A stretch of DNA of 64,000 nt from Clostridiales bacterium (GTDB lineage: Bacteria; Bacillota; Clostridia; Peptostreptococcales; Acidaminobacteraceae): the NCBI GenBank assembly GCA_030446305.1, contig JASUSA010000002.1:1-64000 (forward strand). The letters are read 5' to 3'. Positions 17,679 to 27,268 of this stretch are shown here, in pieces; positions within the stretch are counted from its first letter, which is position 1; every line of letters begins with the position of its first letter. The position numbers and the translations under genes are program-made. Under the pieces are notes generated by a model. That model did no database searches and had not been told where the DNA came from. It saw nothing but the letters and a program-made list of their open reading frames with translations.

Positions 17679-18062
17679 ATGAAAGAAATTATGGCAATCA
17701 TTCGGATGGACAACATCAATGATACCGCACATGCACTTTCGGAAGCCGGATTCTCTTCTATGACAGGGCGTAAAGTCTTCGGACGCGGTAAAAAGAATTT
17801 GAATTTCGATTTGCTTGAGAAGGTGATCGACGATGGCATTGAAGCACCGCCGAGAACGCTGGAAAGCATTTCAGAAAGTCAAAGACTCTTTGCAAAGCGC
17901 ATCATGTCGCTGGTTGTCAAAGATGAAGACGTCAATGAGGTTGTGAAGATCATTGTTGAGCACAACCAAACAGGCAACATGGGTGACGGCAAAATATTCG
18001 TTCTACCCGTTGCTGACATCATTCGCGTGAGAACGGGTGAAACAGGAGACAGTGCAATTTAG
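17679..18062 (+). CDS. nifI2: PII-family nitrogenase regulator NifI2
   Basis: A 127-residue GlnB-family protein, partner of NifI1. It has the longer T-loop region typical of NifI2 (about residues 40-75, including LLEKVIDDGIEAPPRTLESI) and the conserved GNMGDGKIFVLPV. It starts 13 nt after nifI1 with its own GGAGG site and ends 20 nt before the nifD start. Confidence 0.92.
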   Translation: MKEIMAIIRMDNINDTAHALSEAGFSSMTGRKVFGRGKKNLNFDLLEKVIDDGIEAPPRTLESISESQRLFAKRIMSLVVKDEDVNEVVKIIVEHNQTGNMGDGKIFVLPVADIIRVRTGETGDSAI

Positions 18063-18082
18063 TGAGTGAACAGGAGGGAACT

Positions 18083-19690
18083 ATGGCAGTCAGCAAAAAG
18101 GACTTGCAATCAAAAATACTGGATGCTTATCCTGCAAGCGTTATGAAGAACAGGAAAAAGCACATTATTATAAAAGATTCAAGTGAAATACAAGAAATTC
18201 AAGCCAATACGCGTACCATTCCGGGTATTATCACAAACCGCGGATGTGCATACGCAGGCTGTAAAGGGGTTGTCATCGGGCCGATTGTCGACATGGTTCA
18301 CATCGTACACGGGCCGATAGGCTGTTCCTATTACGCTTGGCAGACAAGACGAAATAAAGGTGTTGCAAGAGAAGGCGGCAAGAGCTTTCTCGAGTATTGT
18401 TTCAGCACAGACATGCAGGAAAGTGATATTGTCTTTGGCGGTGAAAAGAAACTCGCCAAAGCGATTGAAGAAGCTGTTGAGATTTTTAATCCCAGAGCGA
18501 TCTCCATTAGTGCGACTTGTCCGGTAGGCCTCATTGGTGATGATATTAGTGCCGTTGCAAAATCGGCACAGGAGAAATACGGTATACCGGTGCTCTCGTT
18601 TAACTGTGAAGGCTACAAGGGCGTAAGCCAGTCGGCGGGGCATCATATTGCCAACAACAAACTCATGCTGGAAGTTGTCGGGAAAAATGATATTGAAACA
18701 AAGCCGTTTTCCATCAATATTCTGGGTGAGTACAACATTGGCGGCGATGAGTGGGAAATTGCACGCGTTCTGCATAAGATCGGCTATAACATTATGACGA
18801 CGATGACGGGCAACTCAACCTATGATGAAATTGCAACGGCGCATCAGGCGGACTTAAACCTCGTCCAGTGCCATCGTTCCATCAACTACATTGCCGATAT
18901 GATCGAAATCAAATACGGTGCACCTTGGATGAAAGTTAACTTTATCGGTATTGAAGCCATGAGCAAAACACTGAGAGATATTGCCGAGTACTTTGGTGAT
19001 GACAATCTCAAAAAACGTACAGAACAGGTCATTGCAGAAGAAGTGGCAGAGCTTGAAGATGAAATCGCAGGTTACAAGGCAATGTGTGATGGCAAAACGG
19101 CTATTCTGTTTGTCGGCGGTTCCAGAGCGCATCACTACCAAGGGCTTTTAAGTGAAATTGGTATTTCAACAGTAGCTGCCGGCTACGAGTTTGCCCATCG
19201 AGATGACTATGAGGGCAGGGATATTATACCGGATATTAAACTGGATGCCGATACGCGAAATATTGAAGAAATTTCAGTAGAACAGGATGCGGAAAAATTC
19301 CATCTCAGAATACCGGCAGAACGTATTGAAGAGCTGAAATCAACGGTGCCAATGAGTGTTTACAAAGGGATGATTACCGATATGCCGGATGGCAGTATGC
19401 TCATTGACGACCTGAACCATTTTGAGACAGAAGTATTGATTAAGGCGCTAAAGCCATCATTCTTTGGTTCTGGTATTAAGGACAAATATGCCGTTCAGAA
19501 AATGGGCGTTTATGCAAAACAATTACATTCCTACGATTATGGTGGACCTTATGCAGGTTACCGCGGCGCGGTTAATTTCGCCCGAGATGTTGTCGCAGGC
19601 ATGTTTACACCGGCATGGCAGTATGTATTGCCGCCGTGGAAAACGCAACCAGGATTGGTTGGCAAATACGTAGAGGAAGGAGAGGCATAA
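18083..19690 (+). CDS. nifD: Nitrogenase molybdenum-iron protein alpha chain NifD
   Basis: Holds the FeMo cofactor and half of the P-cluster. The 535-residue product is of the long clostridial type, with the extra stretch of about 50 residues before the C-terminal third. P-cluster cysteines are Cys55 (RGCAYAGC), Cys81 (GPIGCSYY) and Cys146 (ATCPVGLIGDD), spaced as in Azotobacter; cofactor ligands are Cys263 (LVQCHRS) and His482 (QLHSYDYGGPY). These features place it in the molybdenum class, not vanadium or iron-only. ATG at 18083 has AGGAGG 5 nt upstream; a GTG at 18062 overlapping the nifI2 stop has no such site. Confidence 0.96.
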   Translation: MAVSKKDLQSKILDAYPASVMKNRKKHIIIKDSSEIQEIQANTRTIPGIITNRGCAYAGCKGVVIGPIVDMVHIVHGPIGCSYYAWQTRRNKGVAREGGKSFLEYCFSTDMQESDIVFGGEKKLAKAIEEAVEIFNPRAISISATCPVGLIGDDISAVAKSAQEKYGIPVLSFNCEGYKGVSQSAGHHIANNKLMLEVVGKNDIETKPFSINILGEYNIGGDEWEIARVLHKIGYNIMTTMTGNSTYDEIATAHQADLNLVQCHRSINYIADMIEIKYGAPWMKVNFIGIEAMSKTLRDIAEYFGDDNLKKRTEQVIAEEVAELEDEIAGYKAMCDGKTAILFVGGSRAHHYQGLLSEIGISTVAAGYEFAHRDDYEGRDIIPDIKLDADTRNIEEISVEQDAEKFHLRIPAERIEELKSTVPMSVYKGMITDMPDGSMLIDDLNHFETEVLIKALKPSFFGSGIKDKYAVQKMGVYAKQLHSYDYGGPYAGYRGAVNFARDVVAGMFTPAWQYVLPPWKTQPGLVGKYVEEGEA

Positions 19691-19691
19691 G

Positions 19692-21056
19692 ATGTTAGAT
19701 CAAACCCCGAGTAAATTATCAGAACGCAGCGCATTGGTTGTCAATCCTGCAAAAACGTGTCAGCCCGTTGGGGCAATGTACGCAGCACTTGGCATTCACA
19801 ATTGTCTGCCGCACAGTCATGGCTCGCAAGGCTGCTGCTCTTATCACAGAATGCATTTAACACGACACTTTAGAGATCCCATTATGGCCTCTACGAGTTC
19901 GTTTACAGAAGGCGCATGTGTCTTCGGCGGCAAGCCGAATCTCACGAAAGGGCTCACCAATATATTTGAAATCTATAACCCTGATGTCGTTGCCATTAAT
20001 ACAACCTGTCTCTCTGAAACCATCGGCGATGATATCAGTGATATCATCCGCGGTGCGAAAATTCCAGAAGGCAAAGTGGTGATTCATGCCAATACGCCAA
20101 GCTATGTCGGTTCGCATGTCACTGGTTTTTCAAATATGGTCAAGGCAATGGTTGCCTATCTGGCAGAAGATACAGAAGTCAAAAATAACACCATCAACAT
20201 TATTCCGGGTTATGTTGAACCGTCAGACATGAAAGAAGTTAAGCGCATGATGAAGCTCTTAAACGCACCGTATATCATGTTCCCGGACACTAGCGATGTC
20301 GTCAATGCACCGATGACGGGCAAGTATGAAATGTATCCAAAAGGCGGTACAAAAGTTGAAGAAATTCGCAAGTCCGGCAGCAGCAAGGCGACGATTGCCA
20401 TGGGTTCTTTCGCTTCAAAAGACGGCGGTTATGAACTCGAATCAAAATGCAATATTCCATGCCATGTCATCAAAGTGCCAATGGGCGTTAAAGCGACCGA
20501 TGATTTTGTTATGAAAGTGTTAGAGATTACCGGCGGCAGTGTACCATATGAACTTGAAATGGAACGCGGGCAGCTCGTTGACCTCATGGTTGACGTGCAC
20601 AATCATTATCATAATAAGCGCGTTGCCATTTTCGGCGATCCCGACATTGTAATTGCTATGACGGAGCTCGTCCTCAGCTTGGGGATGAAACCTGTGCATA
20701 TACTGACGGGAACGCCTGGGAAGGAGTTTGATAAGACGGTTGAAGAAACGCTGAAAACATACGGTGAGACAGCAGAGCACGTTAAGTCAAAAGGCGACCT
20801 CATGGAGTTGCACCAATGGATTAAAGAAAGTCCGGTTGATATGATTATTGGCAACACTTATGGCAAATACATTGCCCGTGCAGAGGATATTCCACTGGTA
20901 AGAGTTGGCTGGCCGATACTCGATCGCGTTGGCCATAGCTATTTCCCACTTGTAGGATACATGGGTGCCATTCGAATGATCGAAAAAATCAGTACGGCAT
21001 TCCTTGACCTTAGAGACAAAACATGTTCTGATGAGGACTTCGAACTTGTGCTCTAA
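19692..21056 (+). CDS. nifK: Nitrogenase molybdenum-iron protein beta chain NifK
   Basis: Beta subunit of the MoFe protein, sharing the P-cluster with NifD. Cys23 (KTCQPVGA), Cys48 (GSQGCCSYHR) and Cys106 (TTCLSETIGDD) have the 25- and 58-residue spacing of the P-cluster ligands. At 454 residues it is the short clostridial form that lacks the N-terminal extension of proteobacterial NifK. It starts 1 nt after the nifD stop. No nifE, nifN, nifB or nifV follows in this window. Confidence 0.96.
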   Translation: MLDQTPSKLSERSALVVNPAKTCQPVGAMYAALGIHNCLPHSHGSQGCCSYHRMHLTRHFRDPIMASTSSFTEGACVFGGKPNLTKGLTNIFEIYNPDVVAINTTCLSETIGDDISDIIRGAKIPEGKVVIHANTPSYVGSHVTGFSNMVKAMVAYLAEDTEVKNNTINIIPGYVEPSDMKEVKRMMKLLNAPYIMFPDTSDVVNAPMTGKYEMYPKGGTKVEEIRKSGSSKATIAMGSFASKDGGYELESKCNIPCHVIKVPMGVKATDDFVMKVLEITGGSVPYELEMERGQLVDLMVDVHNHYHNKRVAIFGDPDIVIAMTELVLSLGMKPVHILTGTPGKEFDKTVEETLKTYGETAEHVKSKGDLMELHQWIKESPVDMIIGNTYGKYIARAEDIPLVRVGWPILDRVGHSYFPLVGYMGAIRMIEKISTAFLDLRDKTCSDEDFELVL

Positions 21057-21107
21057 AAAAGTAGTGGTGTAAAATTGCGTTATTTGTTATAACACCCCAA
21101 TGTCAGC

Positions 21108-21165
21108 AAGCTTGTTGGTGTTTATTGGGAGATACCCCATTTCTCCAGTAAGCACCTTCAAGCTT
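21108..21165. promoter_or_regulatory. Long imperfect stem-loop after nifK
   Basis: AAGCTTG (21108-21114) pairs with CAAGCTT (21159-21165); further in, GGTG/CACC, TTA/TAA and GGAGA/TCTCC continue the stem. No T tract follows, so it may stabilise or process the nifHDK message rather than terminate it. The rest of 21057-21308 shows nothing I can name. Confidence 0.45.
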
Positions 21166-21308
21166 TGTTAGCGTTTATGACAAGTGTTTATCAAGCAAAG
21201 GATCGTTGTGCATTTCATCGCTGTTGCGAAACATGCGTAACAATTGAACAAATGTAGACGAAAATTTGTAGCTGGCGTTATTCGATAATGAAGAAATGGA
21301 GGCATGAG

Positions 21309-21617
21309 ATGGAGAAGCCAAAGCACCATATATTCGTATGTGCGAGCACGCGCCTTAACGGCAAGGTGACGGGTACATGCGAGCGAAAAGAATCACACAA
21401 TCTTCTGGCCATGATTAATGAAGAACTATCAGATCGCGATCTGGAAGCGGATGTAATGGTTACGAGTACTGGCTGCTTAGGCCTTTGTGACAAGGGGCCA
21501 ATTGTCATTGTATATCCGGAAGGGACTTGGTATGGAGAAGTCACCGAAGATGATATCCCTGAGATACTTGATGCACTGGAAGCTGGAGAAGTGGTTGAAT
21601 CACTCGTCATCGCCTAA
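21309..21617 (+). CDS. Thioredoxin-like 2Fe-2S ferredoxin (C. pasteurianum 2FeCp type)
   Basis: A 102-residue ferredoxin with ligands Cys11, Cys24, Cys56 and Cys60 in the same positions as the C. pasteurianum 2Fe-2S ferredoxin, which is known to interact with the MoFe protein. KHHIFVCAS, MVTSTGCLGLCDKGP and VVYPEGTWYG-like segments support this. The start at 21309 is set by GGAGG at 21298-21302; an in-frame ATG at 21288 lacks a site. Placement after nifK suggests a nitrogenase-associated electron carrier or protective partner. Confidence 0.9.
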   Translation: MEKPKHHIFVCASTRLNGKVTGTCERKESHNLLAMINEELSDRDLEADVMVTSTGCLGLCDKGPIVIVYPEGTWYGEVTEDDIPEILDALEAGEVVESLVIA

Positions 21618-21688
21618 ATGGAAAGTTTTAAATGGCTTATGAAGACGATATGGAAATCAAAAAAATAATAAAATATGATGAAATGAAA

Positions 21689-21738
21689 TAAAACCGCCCC
21701 AGACATGTGATTTTCTCAGCATGTACAGGGGCGGTTTT
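21689..21738. terminator. Bidirectional terminator between the nif region and the ABC operon
   Basis: AAAACCGCCCC (21689-21699) pairs with GGGGCGGTTTT (21727-21737); T-rich on the plus strand and A-rich at the left arm, so it can serve both converging transcripts. Confidence 0.8.
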
Positions 21739-21862
21739 TGATATTTTATGATTAAAATAGCAGGGTTTGATAAAGGTATGTGCTATTTTTATCGTATGGA
21801 AATTCAACATATTATCGTAAAGATTTAACGAAAGGTAATGATGCAACTTCCTTATTTGTTGA

Positions 21863-22717
21863 TTAAGAAGTTTTTCTCGAAAGGTTAAAGGCCGTCAGTG
21901 CAAAGAAGATGAGTGCGGTTGCCAGTAAGAAAACAATACTGGTGGCATTGCTGACAGTGTTGTCGCCAATGATAAACAAAATGCCCATTTCCTCTTTGAA
22001 ATCTGCAAGATAATTTGCAGGAATGCCGTTAAAGCCAGTGGTCAAAGGCGTGTTCATCATAATTTGCCTTAGCAGTACGGCAGCATGCGATGTCGGGAAG
22101 AGCTTTACAATCCATTGAACGGCTTGAGGCAGCTGCCCCACCGGTAAATAAATACCCGTTAAGAAGCCAATGATGGTACCGATGATGGTGCTGGCAGTTG
22201 AAAAGGCATTATTGCTGCTGAAAAAGGAAGTAATGAAGAAGACCATCGCTGCGTTTGCGATAACGGTTAGCATTAGGGTGCCAATAAATGCTGGCAGAGA
22301 AGCCGCTGCGATAAGGCTGCCGCCGTTGAGTACGATGTATAGCTCTGCAAAGACAAAGGTGATTAACGAAAGGATAAAACCAATCATCAAGGCACTGAAG
22401 AGATAACCGCCAGCGAGTTTGTATTTTGAAATTGGTGAAACGTAAAAATCCTTGTTAATCTTTTTAGCTTTGTCATCGACCATGATCCCAAAGGCGCCCA
22501 TTGTCGTTGTAACGGAAGTTGTTGCCAATAGTCCGGCCATAATCCAGTTATCCATAATTTCACGGCTGTTCTCAATTGAACTGAGATTTGATGCATAGAC
22601 TTCACCGAGAAAGAGTACGTAAATGCCGATAATGATCAGTGAGGCGAGCAGTGAAAAGAAGACGGCGCTTCGGTCTCTAAAAAATACTTTTAAATTGCGC
22701 TGCATAAATGAAATCAT
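21863..22717 (-). CDS. ABC-2 type exporter permease
   Basis: A 284-residue membrane protein with six predicted transmembrane helices, the second partner of a two-gene ABC exporter. The pattern of a first helix at residues 20-38, a large loop and a cluster of helices from about 55 to 280 fits ABC-2 permeases. It overlaps the ATPase gene by 4 nt. The substrate is unknown; LytTR/DUF3021-linked exporters of this layout are often connected with antimicrobial or peptide efflux, which is an inference only. Confidence 0.85.
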   Translation of the reverse strand: MISFMQRNLKVFFRDRSAVFFSLLASLIIIGIYVLFLGEVYASNLSSIENSREIMDNWIMAGLLATTSVTTTMGAFGIMVDDKAKKINKDFYVSPISKYKLAGGYLFSALMIGFILSLITFVFAELYIVLNGGSLIAAASLPAFIGTLMLTVIANAAMVFFITSFFSSNNAFSTASTIIGTIIGFLTGIYLPVGQLPQAVQWIVKLFPTSHAAVLLRQIMMNTPLTTGFNGIPANYLADFKEEMGILFIIGDNTVSNATSIVFLLATALIFFALTAFNLSRKTS

Positions 22718-23646
22718 TGTCTAATCTCCTTTCCGGTGATACCGATAAAGGCATCGTCCATGGTGCCGATACTGACTTCAAAGCTGTGAATGTATGATTC
22801 GCACTGATGTACAATTGGCAGTGCCGCCATTGTCTGTTCGAGATTGATGGTGACTTGACTGCCTTGCCAAATACCTGTTATGGATAGCGCTGACAAAATA
22901 CGGCTAACAGCATCAACCTCGTGACAGTGGAGCACCAGTTTATCCTTTGCATAGGCCGCCCTTAATTCAGCTGGCGTTCCTTTGGCGGCGATATTCCCGT
23001 CGTCAATGACCACCACGTAATCTGCCTCGGCGGCTTCTTCCATATAGTGTGTCGTCAGAAAGACGGTCATACCGTTTTCACGCTGCAGCTTTTGAATAGT
23101 ATGCCAGACAGATTGTCTGGTTTGCGGGTCCAGTCCGGTAGTTGGCTCATCCAGGAAAAGTATTTTGGGCGTATTGATTAGCGCTCTGGCAATATCGCAT
23201 CGCCTGCGCTGACCGCCGGATAATTTGCCGTAAGGTCGTTTGGCCAATGCGGTGATGTCAACAGCCGTCATCGCGTTTTCGATAGCTGTGGTTAGTTCGC
23301 TGCCGCTTAAGCCGTAAAATGCACCTCGGCTACGCAGATTTTCTTCAACAGTGAGCAGTCCGTCAAGCAGACTGTCTTGGAAGACGGCACCGATGCTGCT
23401 GCGAATGCCGGCATCGTCTTTGCCGAGGGTAAACCCATTAACCACTGCGCTGCCGCTGTCAGGTTTTAAGAAAGTACAGATCATATCGATTGTCGTGCTC
23501 TTGCCGGCGCCATTAGGCCCGAGAAAGGCAAAGAGCTTACCGCGTTCGACATAAAAACTGATTGATTTAACAGCCTCAACTTGGCCGTACGATTTCTTTA
23601 ATGATTTGACTTCAATAATTGTGTCATTGCTAGATTGATTACTCAT
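22714..23646 (-). CDS. ABC transporter ATP-binding protein
   Basis: A 310-residue ATPase with Walker A GPNGAGKST, signature LSGGQRRR, Walker B ILFLDEPTTGLD and the switch histidine region FLTTHYMEEAAEAD, typical of DrrA/CcmA-like exporters. AAGGAG lies 7 nt upstream of its ATG. It forms an operon with the permease (4-nt overlap) and the upstream DUF3021 gene (8-nt overlap). Confidence 0.92.
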   Translation of the reverse strand: MSNQSSNDTIIEVKSLKKSYGQVEAVKSISFYVERGKLFAFLGPNGAGKSTTIDMICTFLKPDSGSAVVNGFTLGKDDAGIRSSIGAVFQDSLLDGLLTVEENLRSRGAFYGLSGSELTTAIENAMTAVDITALAKRPYGKLSGGQRRRCDIARALINTPKILFLDEPTTGLDPQTRQSVWHTIQKLQRENGMTVFLTTHYMEEAAEADYVVVIDDGNIAAKGTPAELRAAYAKDKLVLHCHEVDAVSRILSALSITGIWQGSQVTINLEQTMAALPIVHQCESYIHSFEVSIGTMDDAFIGITGKEIRQ

Positions 23647-24058
23647 GTTGGCGCTCCTTAATTATTTCGTTAATCGAGTTTGCAAGGTGATAATTTTGCC
23701 ATGTGATGATCAGTGTGGTCATGATAAAGACAACGGTGAGGATGGCAACGACTTCGCCGACGTAAACGGCTTTCCAGGGAAACCATTTAAAGATACCGCC
23801 GCCAACCCCCAGAATAACCAGTGCAGTGTCCACAAAATGAATGAACGTAGCGGCCAGCTGCGATTCGACGGGAATGCTCTCGGTAAAATACATGAGAATG
23901 GCGATAAGTGTGGTGCATGTAAAAAGCTGAAGCAGTACGACGTTGTCAATGGACATCATAACATCTTGCATTAAACCGATCACGGCAATGATGATTACGG
24001 AGAAGGTAAAGGAGATGCAATCCGTTAAAATATAAGTTTTGATAGATTTCTTTTTCAT
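23639..24058 (-). CDS. DUF3021 family membrane protein
   Basis: A 139-residue protein with four predicted transmembrane helices (about 8-30, 40-60, 75-92, 98-120). Small four-helix proteins directly after a LytTR regulator are typical DUF3021 members and often restrain or modulate the regulator; that role is inferred from the family. It follows the LytTR gene by 12 nt and overlaps the ATPase gene. Confidence 0.8.
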   Translation of the reverse strand: MKKKSIKTYILTDCISFTFSVIIIAVIGLMQDVMMSIDNVVLLQLFTCTTLIAILMYFTESIPVESQLAATFIHFVDTALVILGVGGGIFKWFPWKAVYVGEVVAILTVVFIMTTLIITWQNYHLANSINEIIKERQHE

Positions 24059-24070
24059 GACAGACTCCCT

Positions 24071-24511
24071 TCATATTCCAAATTTATGACGAAATTCCGA
24101 TAGATAATGACGGCTGATAATGAGTTTTTCGCCGTTTTGCATCGTTGCTTCCATCTTGCCGCCAAGCATTGAACGGATGGATTCCAGTTTGTCCGTGTTG
24201 AGAATGGTGGATTTGCTGATGCGTACAAAGGATGTGTGTTCCAGTTGTGTTTCCCACATATAGAGTCGCTGATCTGTTTCGAAGACGTCGTTTGCAAGGT
24301 AGAGAAATGTTTTTTCATCAACGCTTTCGATATAAAAGATTTGTGCCAGTGTAAATTTGTGAAACGCACCCTCTTTGCTGCCGATGACATCTCTAGAAAT
24401 GTTTTGAACACTATGAATAATTTGTCTTGTGGCGGCGTCCGGCGGGTTGCTGCACTTAATCGTCAGTTCGGTTTCGAAAGGCGGCGCGACGTATTCAATT
24501 ACAATCTTCAA
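24071..24511 (-). CDS. LytTR-family DNA-binding regulator
   Basis: A 146-residue stand-alone LytTR regulator without a receiver domain. The C-terminal ~100 residues carry the LytTR fold: IFYIESVDEKTFLYL, the FVRISKSTILNTDKLESI core and the NGEKLIISRHYLSEFRHKFG end. I place the start at a TTG (complement of 24509-24511) because GGAGG lies 7 nt upstream; earlier codons have no site. Likely regulator of the DUF3021/ABC operon downstream. Confidence 0.85.
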   Translation of the reverse strand: MKIVIEYVAPPFETELTIKCSNPPDAATRQIIHSVQNISRDVIGSKEGAFHKFTLAQIFYIESVDEKTFLYLANDVFETDQRLYMWETQLEHTSFVRISKSTILNTDKLESIRSMLGGKMEATMQNGEKLIISRHYLSEFRHKFGI

Positions 24512-24869
24512 AAGGACACCTCCAATTTTGTTTATATTCTTATTATCCAATGTTTTAAGATAAATTCAAGTGCTGTAAGGCAACCTGCACATTCTGGGGG
24601 GTAACCTGCAGGAATGCACCCCTATGCTCCCTTCATAAAGAGTGATCCCACGTACGCAAACCCATATTCTATGAACGCAAAAAACCGCAGTACTGGTTAA
24701 GTACGGCGGTTTTGAATGGTGTATTTCTATTAAAGCCTTTTAATGGTCGTGCCAATTGATCCAAATTGACGTGAATGTTCTGATCTGAAGATACGATGAT
24801 TTAATTGTATTAGACCAGAATCAGAATATAAACAGCACTAACGCTGTTTTGATTCAAGTATGGGAAAAA
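24512..24869. other. Intergenic region between LytTR and nfnB genes
   Basis: Non-coding as far as I can see. It holds the LytTR ribosome binding site, a hairpin at about 24681-24714 (AAAACCGC with GCGGTTTT, inner GTACT/AGTAC) and a minus-strand terminator for nfnB at about 24832-24856 (AACAGC/GCTGTT with T run on the minus strand). Confidence 0.55.
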
Positions 24870-26270
24870 TTACTGTCCTTTTTTTGACGTGAGGTAAGCA
24901 TCAATGGCGCGCGCGCTTTTCTTGCCTGCCCCCATTGCCAAGATGACCGTTGCAGCCCCGGTGACGATGTCACCGCCTGCAAAAACACCTTCGCGTGAGG
25001 TAATGCCCGTTTCTTCATCGGCAACGATATTGCCTTTTTTCGTCAGTTCCAATCCTTCTGTAGAATGTGGCACCAATGGGTTAGGGCCTTGGCCAATGGC
25101 GACGACAACGGTGTCGATTGGCATTTCAACGGTATCGCCTTCAATTGGCATTGGACGGCGTCTGCCGGAAGCATCGGGTTCGCCCAGTTCAAAACGTTGA
25201 AGCGTCATTTTAGCGAGCTGACCTTTTTCATCACCATCGTAGGCAATCGGACTGTGGAGCAGTAAAAATTGGACGCCTTCTTCTTCGGCGTGTTCAATTT
25301 CTTCATGACGTGCTGGCATTTCAGCAGCAGAACGACGGTAAACGATATAACTTTCTTCTGCACCTAAGCGAAGTGCTGTTCTAGCGGCATCCATTGCAAC
25401 ATTGCCGGCGCCGATGACGGCGACTTTTTTACCGATCTTAATTGGCGTATGATGATTTGGAAAATCATAAGCCTTCATGAGATTGGTACGGGTAAGGAAT
25501 TCATTTGATGAATAAACGCCATTTAAATTTTCTCCGGGGATATTCATGAAGTTCGGCAGTCCGGCACCTGTGCCGATGAAAACGGCATCGAAACCTTCTG
25601 TTTCTATCAGTTCATCAACTAAGACAGTTTTGCCGACGACTGTGTTGACTTCAATCTGAACACCGAGGGCACGGATATAATCAATTTCCTGCTGTACAAT
25701 GGCCTTTGGCAGACGGAATTCAGGAATGCCGTACATAAGGACACCACCAGGGGTATGGAGTGCTTCAAATATAGTAACTTGATAGCCCATCTTGGCGAGA
25801 TCTGCTGCGGCGGTAAGGCCGGCAGGACCTGAGCCTACAATGGCGACGCGTTCTGATTTCGGTTCGGGTTTTTCAGGTGCCTTGAATGTCTGTGCCATAT
25901 CCCAGTCTGCAGTATATCGTTCAAGACGCCCAATGGCAACGGATTCGCCTTTAATGCCTAAGACGCATTTTGATTCACACTGCGATTCCTGAGGACATAC
26001 ACGGCCGCATACAGCGGGAAGGTTATTTTTTTGTTTAAGGACGTCGACCGCGCCAGCCATATCGTCAGAAACAATAGCGCGAATAAAACCAGGTATATCG
26101 ACTTCTACAGGACACCCTTTGACACAAAGTGGATTTTTGCAGTCAAGGCATCTTGAAGCTTCTGTTTTGGCCATTTCGGCAGTGTAGCCGAGGGCGACTT
26201 CCTTAAAATTATGACTTCTTTCGGCAGGATCTTGTGCCGGCATGGGTGTTCTAGGCGCTTTTAATGGCAT
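24870..26270 (-). CDS. nfnB: NfnB-type flavin subunit (NADPH oxidoreductase, glutamate synthase small-subunit-like)
   Basis: With NfnA it would form the electron-bifurcating NADH-dependent reduced ferredoxin:NADP+ oxidoreductase. The 466-residue product has the N-terminal cluster cysteines CLDCKNPLCVKGCP and CGRVCPQESQCESKC, an FAD fold (IVGSGPAGLTAAADLAKMG) and an NADPH fold (VIGAGNVAMDAARTALRLG). Length and partner fit NfnB (also annotated GltA or sulfide dehydrogenase alpha subunit). It overlaps the NfnA gene by 10 nt. Confidence 0.85.
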   Translation of the reverse strand: MPLKAPRTPMPAQDPAERSHNFKEVALGYTAEMAKTEASRCLDCKNPLCVKGCPVEVDIPGFIRAIVSDDMAGAVDVLKQKNNLPAVCGRVCPQESQCESKCVLGIKGESVAIGRLERYTADWDMAQTFKAPEKPEPKSERVAIVGSGPAGLTAAADLAKMGYQVTIFEALHTPGGVLMYGIPEFRLPKAIVQQEIDYIRALGVQIEVNTVVGKTVLVDELIETEGFDAVFIGTGAGLPNFMNIPGENLNGVYSSNEFLTRTNLMKAYDFPNHHTPIKIGKKVAVIGAGNVAMDAARTALRLGAEESYIVYRRSAAEMPARHEEIEHAEEEGVQFLLLHSPIAYDGDEKGQLAKMTLQRFELGEPDASGRRRPMPIEGDTVEMPIDTVVVAIGQGPNPLVPHSTEGLELTKKGNIVADEETGITSREGVFAGGDIVTGAATVILAMGAGKKSARAIDAYLTSKKGQ

Positions 26271-27109
26271 TTCCCGATACCTCCAATCCTACATTGGTGA
26301 TCGTGCTCAACAGCTTGCAGTTCTTCTGTCTTGTAAACGGATGAGCGGCGCATAGCCAGATCAAAGTCGACGAGATGGCCATCGAATTCAGGCCCGTCGA
26401 CGCATGCAAATTTGGTTTCTGTTCCAATTTGAACGCGACAGCCGCCGCACATGCCAGTGCCGTCAACCATAATTGGATTAAGGCTTACAATCGTCTTAAC
26501 ACCAGAAGGGCGTGTTGTATTGGCAACGGCTTTCATCATGACCATTGGACCGATTGCCCAGACGCGATCTACATTTTCGCGATCCATAACAGATTTGAGA
26601 ACATCTGTGACAAATCCCTTGATTCCGGCACTGCCGTCATCTGTTGCGATCAGTAGCTCATCGCTGATTGCTGCCATTTTATCTTTCCAAAAAAGCAAGT
26701 CTTCATTTCTTGCACCGATGACTGAAATTACCTTATTACCGGCTTCTTTCAAATCGCGTGCAATCGGATAGACGGGCGCGATGCCGACGCCGCCGCCGAT
26801 ACAGACGACTGTGCCATAATTTTCAATTTCCGATGCCGTGCCAAGTGGTCCGACGACATCGAGAATGGAATCGCCGACTTCGAGTGTTTTTAAAGCATTT
26901 GTAGAGAATCCGACAGCTTGAAAGATCATTGTTATCGTACCAGCTTCGCGATCGTAATCGGCTATGGTTAACGGAATGCGTTCTGACTGTTCATCAAGTC
27001 TGACGATAATGAATTGGCCTGATTTTGCCTTTGCGGCAATTTTTGGCGCTTCGACATCAAACTGAACGACACTGCTGCCTAGGTTTTCTTTACGAACAAT
27101 TTTATACAA
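26261..27109 (-). CDS. nfnA: NfnA-type ferredoxin-NADP+ reductase subunit
   Basis: A 282-residue FAD and [2Fe-2S] subunit: the FAD site ERIPLTIAD, the pyridine nucleotide fold CIGGGVGIAPVYPIARDL and C-terminal cluster cysteines MCGGCRVQ...FACVDGPEFDGH. The start is a TTG (complement of 27107-27109) preceded by AAGGAGG at 6 nt; this gives the normal family N-terminus LYKIVRKE. The pair would exchange electrons among NADH, ferredoxin and NADP+, relevant for supplying reduced ferredoxin or NADPH in a fermentative diazotroph. Confidence 0.85.
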   Translation of the reverse strand: MYKIVRKENLGSSVVQFDVEAPKIAAKAKSGQFIIVRLDEQSERIPLTIADYDREAGTITMIFQAVGFSTNALKTLEVGDSILDVVGPLGTASEIENYGTVVCIGGGVGIAPVYPIARDLKEAGNKVISVIGARNEDLLFWKDKMAAISDELLIATDDGSAGIKGFVTDVLKSVMDRENVDRVWAIGPMVMMKAVANTTRPSGVKTIVSLNPIMVDGTGMCGGCRVQIGTETKFACVDGPEFDGHLVDFDLAMRRSSVYKTEELQAVEHDHQCRIGGIGKCH

Positions 27110-27268
27110 CGTTTGCCTCCTTAATGGTTTAACGAATAGGGTGTTTGCATGTTCGGACACAGATGCATAAACATGCTGAAATCGTGTTATTTGAAGTGCT
27201 ATCATGCATCGACTTTGTTGATCACTTTATATCATATATTAATCATAACGGTGCGGGAGGTCAAGGTT

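Noticed and set aside
18083-19690. Vanadium or iron-only nitrogenase alpha chain
   Set aside because: No G subunit gene, RGCAYAGC instead of RGCAYCGA, and the long clostridial insert all fit molybdenum NifD.
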